Shown: positions 17,393 through 28,246 of the stretch, piece by piece
How positions within the stretch are numbered: the first letter of the stretch is position 1
Layout: the number at the start of each line of letters is the position of its first letter
DNA from: Gammaproteobacteria bacterium
GTDB taxonomy: Bacteria; Pseudomonadota; Gammaproteobacteria; Steroidobacterales; GCA-2729495
Length of the DNA: 64,000 nt
Direction of reading: 5' to 3'
NCBI GenBank assembly: GCA_024229935.1
Contig: JAAERX010000027.1
Span: 62,001-126,000 of the forward strand
The notes under the pieces: model-generated
Told to the model about the DNA's origin: nothing
Database searches by the model: none
What the model saw: the letters and a program-made list of their open reading frames with translations, nothing else
Program-made: the position numbers and the translations under genes

Positions 17393-19291
17393 CTAAACTT
17401 TTTTACTACGACCGCGAGCAATTGAAATATCCGGATGCCAGGTTGATTCAGCACCGACACCCCGCCTGAGTATAGACGCGTCTATGATATAGGGCCGACC
17501 TTCACGGGTTGCAGCAATTGCACGTTTCATTACTTTCTGTATCTGACCCGGTTTCTCTAGCTTAGAGCCTGCAATTTCAAATCCTCTGGCAATATCAACA
17601 TAATTGATATCCGGATTTCCCAGATAACAAGACATATCTTTCCAGGCATCCTTATTCTCTCTTGCCAGCTGAGAAATCAGTTTAATACGACCGCGTTCTC
17701 CATCGTAACTGTGGTTGTTAAACACAACCATAATGACCGGTATCTCATAACGGGCAGCAGTCCATAATGCCTCGATCTGGCCAAACAACATCGCCCCATC
17801 TCCCACCATAGCGATGACCTGACGATCAGGTTGGGCAATCTTGACGCCAAGTGCAGCACCTATGCCCCACCCCAATGCATAACCTGTAGTTGGGCCTATA
17901 AGCTCTTTCTTGCCTGGAGCAAAATTCATCCATTTTTGTGGATCACGGCCACCTGTCTCGACAACTACAATTGCATTCTCATTAAGCACCTGATCTATCT
18001 CATAACAAAGTCGTTCAGGGGCAATTGGACTGGAGTTCCAGGTTTTTTCAACACGCTTCCGGGCACGCTCTTTAGCCGATATGAAATTCTTAACCGCCTT
18101 TTCCATACGTGGCGCACGAATTGCTTCAAGCTGCGCAGCGGTTGCACTTGATTTAATACCATCAAGCAGCGCACTAATAGTTTCCTGCATACCTGCTGCA
18201 ATAGGAATCTCAGTTGGAAAACGGTTTGCTATTTTTTGGTACTCAACACGTACATCTATAACTTTGGCAGTATCCTTTACTGGCTGAGTAATAATTGCTT
18301 CATCAGGCATCATGGCACCCAGATTCAGAAAAACATCTGCACGACGTACACCACGTGGAAAGCCCATGCCCGCGAAACCCTGGAACAATGGATTTGTAAA
18401 AGGGAAATCACCGTACACGCTATAGCCCTGAGCAACCGGAATGCCCAATAACTCTGCAAGTTCGAGTAATTCCCCATTAGCACCTGCTCGGGTAACTTCC
18501 GGGCCCGCGTTAATAATGGGGCTTTGAGCGTTAATAAGTAATTGCACAGCCTGCTCAATGACTTCAGGCTTCGGCACCATCTGCACAGGCACCTGAAAAT
18601 ACTCCTGCGTATAGATTTTCTGGGTAACCTTATCTGCTGCCAGTACATCACGCGGAAATTTCACATAGGCAGGCCCACCTGGCTGAGTTCCCGCCACCTT
18701 TAAAGCACGCCGGGTCATCTCGGCAATACGATCCGGATGGTGAACTTGCCACTGCCACTTAGTAAATTGATCGGTTAACTCAAGCCAGTTTTCTACCTGC
18801 TGGAAGCCGTCACGCCCTACCTGATCTGAAACCTGCCCATCTGAAAATACCACCAAAGACGAGCGGTCTTTCCAGGCGTTATATAAGTTACATAGTGTGT
18901 TTGGCATGCCAATGCTGGGCATAAACAATGCTGCAGTTCTGCCACTGGCCAGTTCATACCCATGGGCCATACTGGTTGCCTGACCTTCCTGTAAAGCAAT
19001 AATCAGGTTTAACTCAGGGCGTTGCCCGACTGCATCATAAAAGGTCGTCTGGCCGGTAGAATTGGTATCAAATACATACTCTATACCTGCAGCCTTAAGG
19101 CATTCCGCCACTATCTCACCGCCATTACCGGTGAATTCATAACCTATAACTACTTCACCATCAGCCGCTTCTGCAACTGAATGCAATACAGACTGTGCAG
19201 CAGCGGAACTGAAGCCCATTGCAAGCATCGCCTTAGCAAAATCCCTGCGTGAAAGATCCTGATCAAGCAGCTGCTTAATAAGTTGCCTCAT
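17393..19291 (-). CDS. Tat-exported thiamine-diphosphate-dependent enzyme
   Basis: A 632-residue enzyme of the acetolactate synthase / benzoylformate decarboxylase superfamily. A twin-arginine signal, SRRDFAK at 14-20 followed by a moderately hydrophobic stretch to AEAA (about 43), predicts folded export to the periplasm. The N-terminal Pyr domain has the cofactor-activating Glu102 (LQEGQATSMAHGYELASG). The PP domain has the ThDP/Mg motif GDG...NN at 497-526. Its reaction (2-oxo acid decarboxylation, carboligation or oxidation) cannot be chosen. The gene begins four bases after a small cytochrome c, suggesting electrons from its reaction may enter that cytochrome. Confidence 0.85.
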   Translation of the reverse strand: MRQLIKQLLDQDLSRRDFAKAMLAMGFSSAAAQSVLHSVAEAADGEVVIGYEFTGNGGEIVAECLKAAGIEYVFDTNSTGQTTFYDAVGQRPELNLIIALQEGQATSMAHGYELASGRTAALFMPSIGMPNTLCNLYNAWKDRSSLVVFSDGQVSDQVGRDGFQQVENWLELTDQFTKWQWQVHHPDRIAEMTRRALKVAGTQPGGPAYVKFPRDVLAADKVTQKIYTQEYFQVPVQMVPKPEVIEQAVQLLINAQSPIINAGPEVTRAGANGELLELAELLGIPVAQGYSVYGDFPFTNPLFQGFAGMGFPRGVRRADVFLNLGAMMPDEAIITQPVKDTAKVIDVRVEYQKIANRFPTEIPIAAGMQETISALLDGIKSSATAAQLEAIRAPRMEKAVKNFISAKERARKRVEKTWNSSPIAPERLCYEIDQVLNENAIVVVETGGRDPQKWMNFAPGKKELIGPTTGYALGWGIGAALGVKIAQPDRQVIAMVGDGAMLFGQIEALWTAARYEIPVIMVVFNNHSYDGERGRIKLISQLARENKDAWKDMSCYLGNPDINYVDIARGFEIAGSKLEKPGQIQKVMKRAIAATREGRPYIIDASILRRGVGAESTWHPDISIARGRSKKV

Positions 19292-19295
19292 ATAT

Positions 19296-19589
19296 TCATT
19301 CCCCCGTATCTAAAAGATACGCATATAGGGCTGCTATTTCTTCAGTTACAAAGAAACCAGCAAAGTCAGGCATAGTCTCAGTCACACCTTCCAACCTGTT
19401 AGTAAATAACTGCAGATCACCACTATAACCCGTCAGGCCACTTTTATTTTCCCCATGGCATCCTATGCAATATTCCATATAGAGTTCCTGACCCAACTCA
19501 ATCTGCCCCTGACCGGCCTGAACGAGTGATTGATTAGTAAACAATGAGGTAACTATGATTGATACACCGACCCAAATAAATATCCTCAT
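19296..19589 (-). CDS. Small periplasmic cytochrome c
   Basis: A 97-residue protein with a signal peptide (about 1-25) and one heme site, CIGCH. A Met in the MPDF segment is a plausible sixth ligand. ATG 19589 was chosen since it opens the signal; TTG 19613 would add eight residues. Four bases separate it from the Tat-exported ThDP enzyme, so both are made from one transcript and probably work together in the periplasm. Confidence 0.85.
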   Translation of the reverse strand: MRIFIWVGVSIIVTSLFTNQSLVQAGQGQIELGQELYMEYCIGCHGENKSGLTGYSGDLQLFTNRLEGVTETMPDFAGFFVTEEIAALYAYLLDTGE

Positions 19590-19782
19590 TATGGAGCACC
19601 CTGTGAAACACAAATATCACATCAATCAATATAGTAAAGCCATCTGAATAATGAGAATTTCACTACCATAAGAACTGCCAGACGGACAAAACAGTTATAT
19701 AGATTTGTTTGCAGCAACTGGCAGGAGTGCTATTGTCACGGAGACCGGAAAATCCAGCACCACATTCAGCACTGGGGAATAC

Positions 19783-21180
19783 GTGAGCAAACAATCACAG
19801 GGATTTATTACCCGATTGCGTAATCGGCCTACAGGACTGCTACCTGTATCAACCTACATAGGTTATGGCGCTGGCCAGATTGGCGGTCAGATTCTGCGCG
19901 ACACACCTGCTCTTATCCTGCCAATTTATATGACAACCGTTCTCGGACTAGAAGCAGCACTGGCCGGACTTGTTATTATAATTGCCAAAATCTGGGTCGT
20001 TATCGCCGACCCTATTGCCGGAATCATCTCTGACAAAACAGAAACCCGCTGGGGGCGACGCCGGCCATTTATTCTGGCAGGCGGTCTGTTGGCTACCGCA
20101 ACATTCATCATGTTGTTTTTTGCACCCTCATTATCAGGGCAAATAGCATTATTTATTTATATGACAGCGGTATACCTGATTCTAAATACGGGTTATTCGA
20201 TGTTTTCAGTGCCATATCTGACTATGGCATCTGAAATGTCAGATAACCCTAATGAACGCACTACTATCATGTCATTCAGAAACGGGGCACTTGCCATTGG
20301 CCTTATTGTGGGCGGTGCTCTTGCTCCCAAAATTGTTGCCTGGGTCACACAAGAACTGGGCGGTACTCCACGTGAAGGTTATGAATGGATGGCACTCATT
20401 GTTGGTGCAATTATTGCCTGCTCAACCTTATGGGTTTTCTTTGGCACAAAAAATGCTCCCAGCAAATCAGCAACAGAAGCCACCATCACACTAAAAGAAC
20501 AACTGAAAGTTGCCTGGAACAACAAACCTTTTGTCGTATTGATTACCGCAAATATTGTGCAATATATCAGTGCTGGCATTGGTTATGCAGGGGGATTCTT
20601 TTTCTTTGCTTACTCAATGGGCCTTGGCTTTGATGTATTTAATGTTATCCCTATCTGGATCATCATTATTTCAATTGCATCTATAAGTGCTATGCCATTA
20701 CTAGTTTGGGCATCTGCCCGTTGGGGCAAAATGACGGTCTATAAATGGTGCCTGCTTTTATATGCAATCAGCATTCAGTTTTATTTTATGGCCGATGCTG
20801 ATTCAATGTGGATAGTCTGGTTAATTGCCATCGCTATAGGCTTATTTAATGGTGGCTTTATCCTAATGTCATTCTCAGTACTAACCGATACTGTAAATTA
20901 TGATCGCCTCAAATCCGGTATCAGCAGAGAAGGTGCGCTCTCTTCCGTCTATTCTGCTGTAGATAAAGTTGGTAACGCACTCGGTTCTGCAGTTTTTCTT
21001 ATTTTTCTATCCTTAATTGGCTTTATAGAATCAAGTGACGGAAGTCTGCCGCAACAATCAGATGAAGTGCTAAACTGGATCGCGATTGCGTATGTAGTAG
21101 CACCTGCCCTATTACACTCAGGTAGTATCCTGATACTAAATCGATACAAACTGGCTGAATCCAGCTCATATCAGACCTGA
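19783..21180 (+). CDS. GPH-type sugar/cation symporter (MFS)
   Basis: A 465-residue protein with about twelve membrane helices, matching the glycoside-pentoside-hexuronide:cation symporter family. Landmarks are a conserved first helix (IGYGAGQIGGQ) and the loop GIISDKTETRWGRRRPFIL. GTG 19783 is the likely start because GGGGA lies four bases before it; an in-frame TTG at 19705 would add 26 polar residues. The substrate is unknown. It is divergent from the cytochrome c / ThDP pair. Confidence 0.8.
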   Translation: MSKQSQGFITRLRNRPTGLLPVSTYIGYGAGQIGGQILRDTPALILPIYMTTVLGLEAALAGLVIIIAKIWVVIADPIAGIISDKTETRWGRRRPFILAGGLLATATFIMLFFAPSLSGQIALFIYMTAVYLILNTGYSMFSVPYLTMASEMSDNPNERTTIMSFRNGALAIGLIVGGALAPKIVAWVTQELGGTPREGYEWMALIVGAIIACSTLWVFFGTKNAPSKSATEATITLKEQLKVAWNNKPFVVLITANIVQYISAGIGYAGGFFFFAYSMGLGFDVFNVIPIWIIIISIASISAMPLLVWASARWGKMTVYKWCLLLYAISIQFYFMADADSMWIVWLIAIAIGLFNGGFILMSFSVLTDTVNYDRLKSGISREGALSSVYSAVDKVGNALGSAVFLIFLSLIGFIESSDGSLPQQSDEVLNWIAIAYVVAPALLHSGSILILNRYKLAESSSYQT

Positions 21181-21398
21181 CCCTCCAACCTGCAATTTAA
21201 CCGTAGATCCTGATCATGGAAAATCCTGTGACTACCTGATTTTGCATACAACCATTGCAAAGAGTAATACCAACCAGGAGCAGCAACCAATCCGATGAGC
21301 TACCGAACTGAATAAGCAACTTTACCAGCGGCCACAACAGCTTATGTGCGCTCTCTGGATATCAGAGAGGTCAGGACAAACCACAGCAGATCATAGCC

Positions 21399-21896
21399 TT
21401 AGTTTTGCAGTCCTTTTAAATAGGCTGAAATTTCAGCAATGTCTGCATCACTCATCCATGCAAATGATGGCATTGGCACACCGGTCACACTATCAGGTGA
21501 ATCAGGCAAGCGCCCCACTTTAAGGAAAGCCACCAAATCTGTCTGTGATGATCCGGCAATCAATTCAGAGTCGAGCAGGTTAAGACCAAGCCCCTGTACA
21601 CCAGCCGCATCACCACCATGACAACCGGCACAGTTCACATTATAGAGAGCCAGTGTTGCTGTAGCTTCAGTAACTGGCTCAGCTATCACCAACTCACCAA
21701 GCGCAACCGGCTGTTTAGAAGCAAAACCAAAAGGTGCTATGTTACCTTCTGCATCAATAGATGCCTGTTGATTACTGTTGCTTTCAGTAAGCTGTTTAAT
21801 ATCGACTACCGTGTCACTTTCTGGCAACGGTTGTTCACAGGCCATCAGCAATAAAAAAATTAGTGACAAGCCTGTGATTTGTATTACCTTATTCAT
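21399..21896 (-). CDS. Cytochrome c lipoprotein
   Basis: A 165-residue protein with a lipoprotein signal (LLMAC, lipidated Cys20), a low-complexity polar stretch and a cytochrome c domain with heme site CAGCHGG at about 94-100. The segment MPSFAWMSD probably supplies the Met ligand. It is an electron carrier tethered to a membrane; the partner is unknown. The upstream neighbour is ilvY on the same strand (63 bp). Confidence 0.85.
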   Translation of the reverse strand: MNKVIQITGLSLIFLLLMACEQPLPESDTVVDIKQLTESNSNQQASIDAEGNIAPFGFASKQPVALGELVIAEPVTEATATLALYNVNCAGCHGGDAAGVQGLGLNLLDSELIAGSSQTDLVAFLKVGRLPDSPDSVTGVPMPSFAWMSDADIAEISAYLKGLQN

Positions 21897-21959
21897 AATA
21901 TTTAGCTGCTTTACTGATATTGTTAATATTTTGGCATAGTTTTATGGTCAGGTCAGAGA

Positions 21960-22862
21960 CTATTTTAACTGCGACCAAAAAGCATTAATTAATGGACTGC
22001 CAAGTTTCTTTTTCTGTGTAAATAAGCCCACATCATAGGCCTCTAACTCCGGTTGCACATCAAGCACAACAACTTTTTTGGCCAACGGGCTATTATCCAA
22101 AACTATTCTGGGGACCACCCCAACACCAAAACCCAGGCTGACCATACTAACAATAGCCTCATTGCCAGCAACCTGCGCATAAATATCAGGCTTAATACCA
22201 AGCTCACTAAACCAATGATCAACACGTCGTCGGGCAATACCACTCTCTGACAAAATCATCGGTGTTGCCGCCCAGAAAGTACCCTCTTGTTTGCCACGCA
22301 CTAATCCTGCCACCACTTTATTCATCCCAACTTTTTTTCTAGCTGCAATAAAAACTAATGGTGAAACCGCTATTGGTTTAAATGCCAGACTATTGGGTAA
22401 CTGGCTGGGTCGTGCACCAATGGAAATATCTTCATTTCCGGCCAGCACACGAGTAATCGCATGTTCCGGATCACCCGTATGTAATTTAATTTCAATTCGG
22501 GGGTGATCCATGCGGAAACGACTAAGAAGATCAAAAAGGAAACTGTAGCTGGCCGTTACCGAGCAATACATACTGACCTCCCCATACAGTTCCCCGGACT
22601 CCTCCATCAAGGTATTTAGAACGGAATCCCATTGTGTTAATGCATCACGTGCATAAACCAAAAAAAGACCACCTGCATGCGTAAGTGACACACTGCGATT
22701 GTTACGCTCAAATAAGGTTGCCCCAACCTCATCCTCAAGCTGCCGAATACTTCGACTCAGTGCAGATGAACTTACATGACTCACCTCACTGGCACGCCCA
22801 AAATGCAGGCTGTCAGATAAAGCTACAAACTGCTTTAAATTCCTAATATCCACAGGGAACAT
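21960..22862 (-). CDS. ilvY: LysR-type regulator IlvY
   Basis: A 300-residue LysR protein with an N-terminal winged helix (HFGRASEVSHVSSSALSRSIRQ split over the HTH) and a substrate-binding domain. It aligns with E. coli IlvY in many blocks, such as CSVTASYSFL, IEIKLHTGD, NEAIVSMVSLGFGVGVVP and LINAFW. IlvY activates ilvC when acetolactate or acetohydroxybutyrate is bound. Divergence from ilvC supports the call. ATG 22862 is used; a GTG at 22853 aligns better with the E. coli N-terminus. Confidence 0.92.
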   Translation of the reverse strand: MFPVDIRNLKQFVALSDSLHFGRASEVSHVSSSALSRSIRQLEDEVGATLFERNNRSVSLTHAGGLFLVYARDALTQWDSVLNTLMEESGELYGEVSMYCSVTASYSFLFDLLSRFRMDHPRIEIKLHTGDPEHAITRVLAGNEDISIGARPSQLPNSLAFKPIAVSPLVFIAARKKVGMNKVVAGLVRGKQEGTFWAATPMILSESGIARRRVDHWFSELGIKPDIYAQVAGNEAIVSMVSLGFGVGVVPRIVLDNSPLAKKVVVLDVQPELEAYDVGLFTQKKKLGSPLINAFWSQLK

Positions 22863-22863
22863 T

Positions 22864-22911
22864 ATTGCATAAATCGGGATATATTATTGCATTTATATCA
22901 CTTTATGCAAT
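22864..22911. promoter_or_regulatory. Probable IlvY operators
   Basis: An exact 10-bp inverted repeat, ATTGCATAAA (22864-22873) and TTTATGCAAT (22902-22911), with a third half-site ATTGCAT at 22886-22892. The inner pair is ATTGCAT-N12-ATGCAAT. These fit the ATTGCA/TGCAAT half-sites known for IlvY and sit two bases from the ilvY start, so binding would also repress ilvY. Confidence 0.75.
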
Positions 22912-23030
22912 AACGCTACGGAGTTATAGTATTAAATCACTGGTGCGTTTGGGTATATTTACCCCCCCAAACGCTTAACCCAAAGATCGGCAATAGTGAC
23001 TGAACTTAAGTTACAGATTTTAGGGCCTGA

Positions 23031-24116
<1,086 letters not shown>

Positions 24117-24138
24117 ACTTTGCAGCATGTTTGTAAGT

Positions 24139-24174
24139 AAGCCGGTAGCTGCTATTGCAACTACCGGCTTTTTT
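24139..24174 (+). terminator. Rho-independent terminator after ilvC
   Basis: A perfect 10-bp stem, AAGCCGGTAG/CTACCGGCTT, with a 12-base loop and a run of six T. Confidence 0.9.
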
Positions 24175-24194
24175 GCGCTTCTATAATCCAAAAT

Positions 24195-24577
24195 ACTGTT
24201 GCCCGGATACATAGAGATAAACCTGAGGGGATACTTTTTTCCGTTAATCCAGAACATCAGCTTAGTGTGCTTGTGACAGACTGGCCCGCATACCATGAAC
24301 TCTCTCATTTATTTATCCCCTACCCAGACCTAACTGAACTCTGATTTTCTGAAGGGCTGGCAAGCTACTACCAAAATATTTTGCAATTCAGGGCACGGCT
24401 TCTGACCAGTGAACTAACCCCGGTAATGCATCAGAAGCGCACTTTTATACAGTCTACTGGTCAGGTGCGCTGTATTTTCTGAAGGATCGTGAATAGACAG
24501 GCCTGAAGACAGCAGAACAATTTGACCAAATTATTGAAAACTCACTATTGACTCCTTTATTTAGAGCCTACAAGTAA
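24195..24577 (+). pseudogene. Decayed M61-like zinc aminopeptidase remnant
   Basis: Read in frame from 24195, the DNA encodes RIHRDKPEG, then DWPAYHELSHLF with an HExxH zinc site at 24294-24308. After an in-frame TGA (24342-24344) it encodes FSEGLASYYQ, whose Glu (24351-24353) would be the third ligand. The TGA falls where a Trp (TGG) is usual in WxSEG of M61 peptidases. The reading then shifts frame at about 24413 to SEAHFYTVYWSGALYFLKDRE, which meets a TAG (24494), and ends at TAA 24575-24577. The N-terminal part is missing. There is no start or ribosome site. It is wedged between the ilvC terminator and the NmrA gene. M61 assignment is from motif resemblance. Confidence 0.65.
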
Positions 24578-24765
24578 ACCAGAGCTATCCCAGACTACCT
24601 GCCATTGCTTACCTCCCCGGAAATGGACACCATTCTGAGGGGGACTTCAAGACAGGCACTTTGACTGTACAATCACCAGCCCAAATAGCTACATGTCAGT
24701 CTCCACAGTCTTAAATGAATATAAATATGGGGCTGATTCCATATAGTAATTGAAAGGAAACGCAA

Positions 24766-25623
24766 ATGATTTTGCTAACTGGCATCACAGGTAATAATGG
24801 TGGCGCAGCCGCCAATGCATTGCTTGAAAAAGGCATTAAATTTCGAGCCCTTGTTCGGGACCTGGATAAAGCCTCTACCTGGGCTGACAAGGGGGTCGAA
24901 CTTGTACAAGGCGATCTGAATGATCCTGCATCCGTTACAGCAGCCCTAGAGGGTATTGATTGCGCCGTACTGGTTCTTTCAAATGGCCAGGATCAGGAAC
25001 GCCTGGAAGTATCGTTTATTGAAACTGCCAAAAATGCTGGGCTACCATGGATCCTTAAGCTGTCATCACCAGAAGCTGTACGCGGCACCATAAGTCCAAG
25101 CCCACTGGCCCACATTGCTGCAGAAGATGCCATAAAAGAATCTGGGATGAACTGGACTTTTGTCCGCCCAAGCTTCTTTATGCAGAATTTTCGTGGCGCC
25201 GTACCACAGGCAAAAGCTACCGGCACAATGGCAATGCCTATGGGCACTGGCACCGCAGTATTAACTGACTGTGCAGATGCGGGTGCATTTATTGCACATA
25301 TACTGACAGATGAAAATTCTGATCAGCATTATGGTCAGTGCTATGACATTACAGGCCCTGATGGCGTCATGACCTTTGAAGAAATTGCCAACGTAATTGG
25401 TGAAGTTATTGGTAAGGAAGTTAAATATGTAGATGCTGACCCAAAAGCTTATCAGGAAAAGCTTCGCCCATTTGTTTCAAGTGATTGGCATTCAAATGCA
25501 GTGGCCCACTTATTCTCAGAAATTGCAGATGGCACTACCCCTGGCGCTGAAACAAATACATTTAAAGAAATTATGGGTCATCAAGGGACTTCTTTCAGGG
25601 ACTTCTTAAAAACAATTGTTTAA
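24766..25623 (+). CDS. NmrA-like NAD(P)-binding protein (atypical SDR)
   Basis: A 285-residue atypical SDR with an N-terminal Rossmann motif (LTGITGNNGGAAANAL, TGxxGxxG) followed by RALVRD. The C-terminal part matches NmrA/QOR2-type NAD(P)H-binding proteins (FVRPSFFMQNF, YDITGPDGVMTFEEIA). These act as quinone reductases or redox sensors; no closer function can be given. AAAGGAAA gives it a good ribosome site. It is monocistronic. Confidence 0.85.
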   Translation: MILLTGITGNNGGAAANALLEKGIKFRALVRDLDKASTWADKGVELVQGDLNDPASVTAALEGIDCAVLVLSNGQDQERLEVSFIETAKNAGLPWILKLSSPEAVRGTISPSPLAHIAAEDAIKESGMNWTFVRPSFFMQNFRGAVPQAKATGTMAMPMGTGTAVLTDCADAGAFIAHILTDENSDQHYGQCYDITGPDGVMTFEEIANVIGEVIGKEVKYVDADPKAYQEKLRPFVSSDWHSNAVAHLFSEIADGTTPGAETNTFKEIMGHQGTSFRDFLKTIV

Positions 25624-25753
25624 TAACCAAAGCGAGAGCAGGCAATAAAAACTCTGGAATATATTTACTGGCTTTGTTTGACCGTTGATCATCGCCAGCT
25701 TTTTAATTGTTGATGTATTGCAGCCTAAACAGGCTTAATTTTGAATACCTGTA

Positions 25754-27508
25754 TCAAGTTAAGAATTCCGTATCCATATTCAAAATCTGGGCATTAGTTG
25801 CCTGACTGCTCTTAACTAAAACAGTTTCATGCTTTACATTTTCAAACAAATTGGCAATCTCTTTGCCCCATACAGGACGACCAAACAAATAACCCTGTAC
25901 AATATTACAGTCATTTTCACGTAAGAATTCAAGCTGTCGTTTAGTCTCGACACCCTCAGCCACCGCCTCTAGACCAAGACTCTTGGCCAATGAAATAATT
26001 GCCTTACAGATATGATCGCTATCTGCATTAAGCGTAACGTCATCTACAAAAGACTTGTCGATCTTTAGAATATCGATGGGGAATTTTTGAAGGTATGCCA
26101 AACACGAATTACCAGTACCAAAATCATCAACAGATATTTTGATGCCAATAGCTTTTAAACTGGTAAGACATTTCTGAGTAGCATCTGTATCCGCCATCAA
26201 CAGGCCTTCTGTCATTTCCAACTCAATTAACTCAGGATCAATGTTATGAGACTCTAGAATCTCTCCTACCCTATCAGCAAAATCTGCCTGCTGGAATTGA
26301 AGTGCAGATACATTAATAGAAACAGGTACAAGCTTAATGTTCTTGCACTTCCAGTTATTTATGGTTTGGCAAACATCATTAATAATCCAGTAACCCAGCG
26401 GTACGATGTAACCACTTTTTTCTGCTGCACCGATAAAATCAGCAGGCCTGACAAGACCGCGAGTAGGACAATTCCAACGAATTAATGCTTCCATGCCTTT
26501 TACCTGCAGAGTATGTATATCAACCTTTGATTGATATACCAGAGCAAATTGCTTCAAACGCAGTGCAGTCTGAATATCTTCCTCCAACTTATGTTTCCGA
26601 ACAATTTCATCATGTATGTTATCAGTGAAGTATTTAAATTTGTTTTGGCCAGCTTCCTTAGCCTGATACATCGCAATATCAGCATTTTTTAGCAGGACTT
26701 GTGCATCTTTACTGTCATCGGGGTACACCGTAACCCCCACACTAGCTGATGCAACAATTTCACGACCGTTGATAAGAAATGTATCATTAAGTGAATTAAT
26801 CAGTTTTCTGGCAATTGACTCAATCTCTGCGACCTGAGTTAGCCCTTCAACAACTACAGCAAACTCATCGCCACCAGCGCGACACAGTAGATCACCTGCT
26901 CGGGTATGCGAATAAAGTCTCTGCGCCACCTCCTTAAGCAGTACATCACCAATCTCATGACCAAGCTGAGCATTTAATGTTTTAAACTTATCCAGGTCTA
27001 AATAGAACAGTGCAACCTTGTTTTTTTCACGCTCTGCACGTGTAATCGCTGAGTCTAGGTAGCCGGTAAGAAACTCTCTGTTAGGAATTCCTGTTAGACC
27101 ATCATACTGAGCAAAATAATTAAGCCTTCGTTCAGACCGCTTACGTTCTATCGCATAACGAATAGCACGGAGAATGACCCGACCTTTAGTTTCTTGCTTA
27201 ACCAGGTAATCCTGTACGCCCTTATTAATAATACTAACGGCAAAGTCCTCATCACCGTGACCACTTAACACCACAATAGGCATATCAGGGTCTACTGACT
27301 GAACTACTTCAATACACTCCATGCCTTCACCATCAGGCAGCCCCACATCAAGCAAAAGCACATCAAAATCATTTTCACTTAATGCAATCACACCATCTTT
27401 TAAGGTGCTTACATGGGTTAAATCAAGTTCTTCGGCACAACTGGATTTTAATGATGCACGCAAGAAATCAGCATCAGCATCATTATCTTCTATAAAGAGT
27501 ATTTTCAT
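25754..27508 (-). CDS. Response regulator with GGDEF and EAL domains
   Basis: A 584-residue cyclic-di-GMP regulator. The receiver domain (1-120) has phosphoacceptor Asp54 in LLLDVGLPDG. The GGDEF domain (about 130-295) has an intact GGDEF at 212-216 and an RxxD inhibitory site (203-206). The EAL domain (305-560) has MEALIRW with Glu340, DDFGTG and EGVET. Both synthesis and breakdown of c-di-GMP are therefore possible, controlled by phosphorylation. The cognate kinase is not next to it. Confidence 0.93.
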   Translation of the reverse strand: MKILFIEDNDADADFLRASLKSSCAEELDLTHVSTLKDGVIALSENDFDVLLLDVGLPDGEGMECIEVVQSVDPDMPIVVLSGHGDEDFAVSIINKGVQDYLVKQETKGRVILRAIRYAIERKRSERRLNYFAQYDGLTGIPNREFLTGYLDSAITRAEREKNKVALFYLDLDKFKTLNAQLGHEIGDVLLKEVAQRLYSHTRAGDLLCRAGGDEFAVVVEGLTQVAEIESIARKLINSLNDTFLINGREIVASASVGVTVYPDDSKDAQVLLKNADIAMYQAKEAGQNKFKYFTDNIHDEIVRKHKLEEDIQTALRLKQFALVYQSKVDIHTLQVKGMEALIRWNCPTRGLVRPADFIGAAEKSGYIVPLGYWIINDVCQTINNWKCKNIKLVPVSINVSALQFQQADFADRVGEILESHNIDPELIELEMTEGLLMADTDATQKCLTSLKAIGIKISVDDFGTGNSCLAYLQKFPIDILKIDKSFVDDVTLNADSDHICKAIISLAKSLGLEAVAEGVETKRQLEFLRENDCNIVQGYLFGRPVWGKEIANLFENVKHETVLVKSSQATNAQILNMDTEFLT

Positions 27509-28246
27509 TTATACAGATCCATACTATTTACCATTACTTATCAGACTAAGGCGCCCTAAATGGAACACCTCGTAAGTATCAGACTACGTAGTTGAGGATG
27601 TTATGACCGAGACTTTCTTCACATAATAAAAAATACCAATGTGAAGTCTGTCACATTAACGCTGAACACAACTGAAGCCATCAGAATATAAGTATTTCTG
27701 TTGGACTAATGGTGAATTTATATGGTTTCCTACCCCACCTGCCAAAATGAAGATCACCTCAGCCTCAATCAACAAACACATTTAAATTTGCGCAGAAATC
27801 GGTAATTAACTTTAGAAAGAAGAGAATCAGGGCCCTTCTCAAAAATTTATTATTTAAACAGCAAATAGCAGACAAATTCTTAAATAACAGGAACTTCGTG
27901 ACGCCTGCCCCCCAGAATTGCCGCATAACAACAAGTATAATGCATGTTAGAAATACATGATAGACAAAACTTTTACCCAGAATAAGCAGTTGACACCAAC
28001 AACAGTCACATGGGCCGGCCAACCCATTACTTACTATTGAATCATCTGAATACTGGTATTAGGATCAGAATAATGATGATATTTAAAGAAAGTAAATTAA
28101 AGTCTGCCACCAATGTTGGCTAATTATAACTTGCCCAAAAAATCTAATTCATACTACTAAACGGGCTGGACATTTCAGCGGGCTATAAAAATTTAAAAGT
28201 ACCCGGACTCCTTTCGGGATATTGCAACAACTGGAGATAAAAAATC
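27509..28246. other. Intergenic region upstream of the RiPP operon
   Basis: 738 bp with no supported gene; short open frames lack ribosome sites and family features. The last 150 bp should hold the hvfA promoter. TTGCCC at about 28132 followed 15 bases later by TACTAC is a weak candidate. A small CCCG/CGGG hairpin lies just before the hvfA ribosome site. Confidence 0.4.

Noticed and set aside
27765-28022. 85-codon minus-strand open frame in the gap before hvfA
   Set aside because: Cys/Phe/Leu-rich composition of a chance frame in AT-rich DNA, no ribosome site, no family features.
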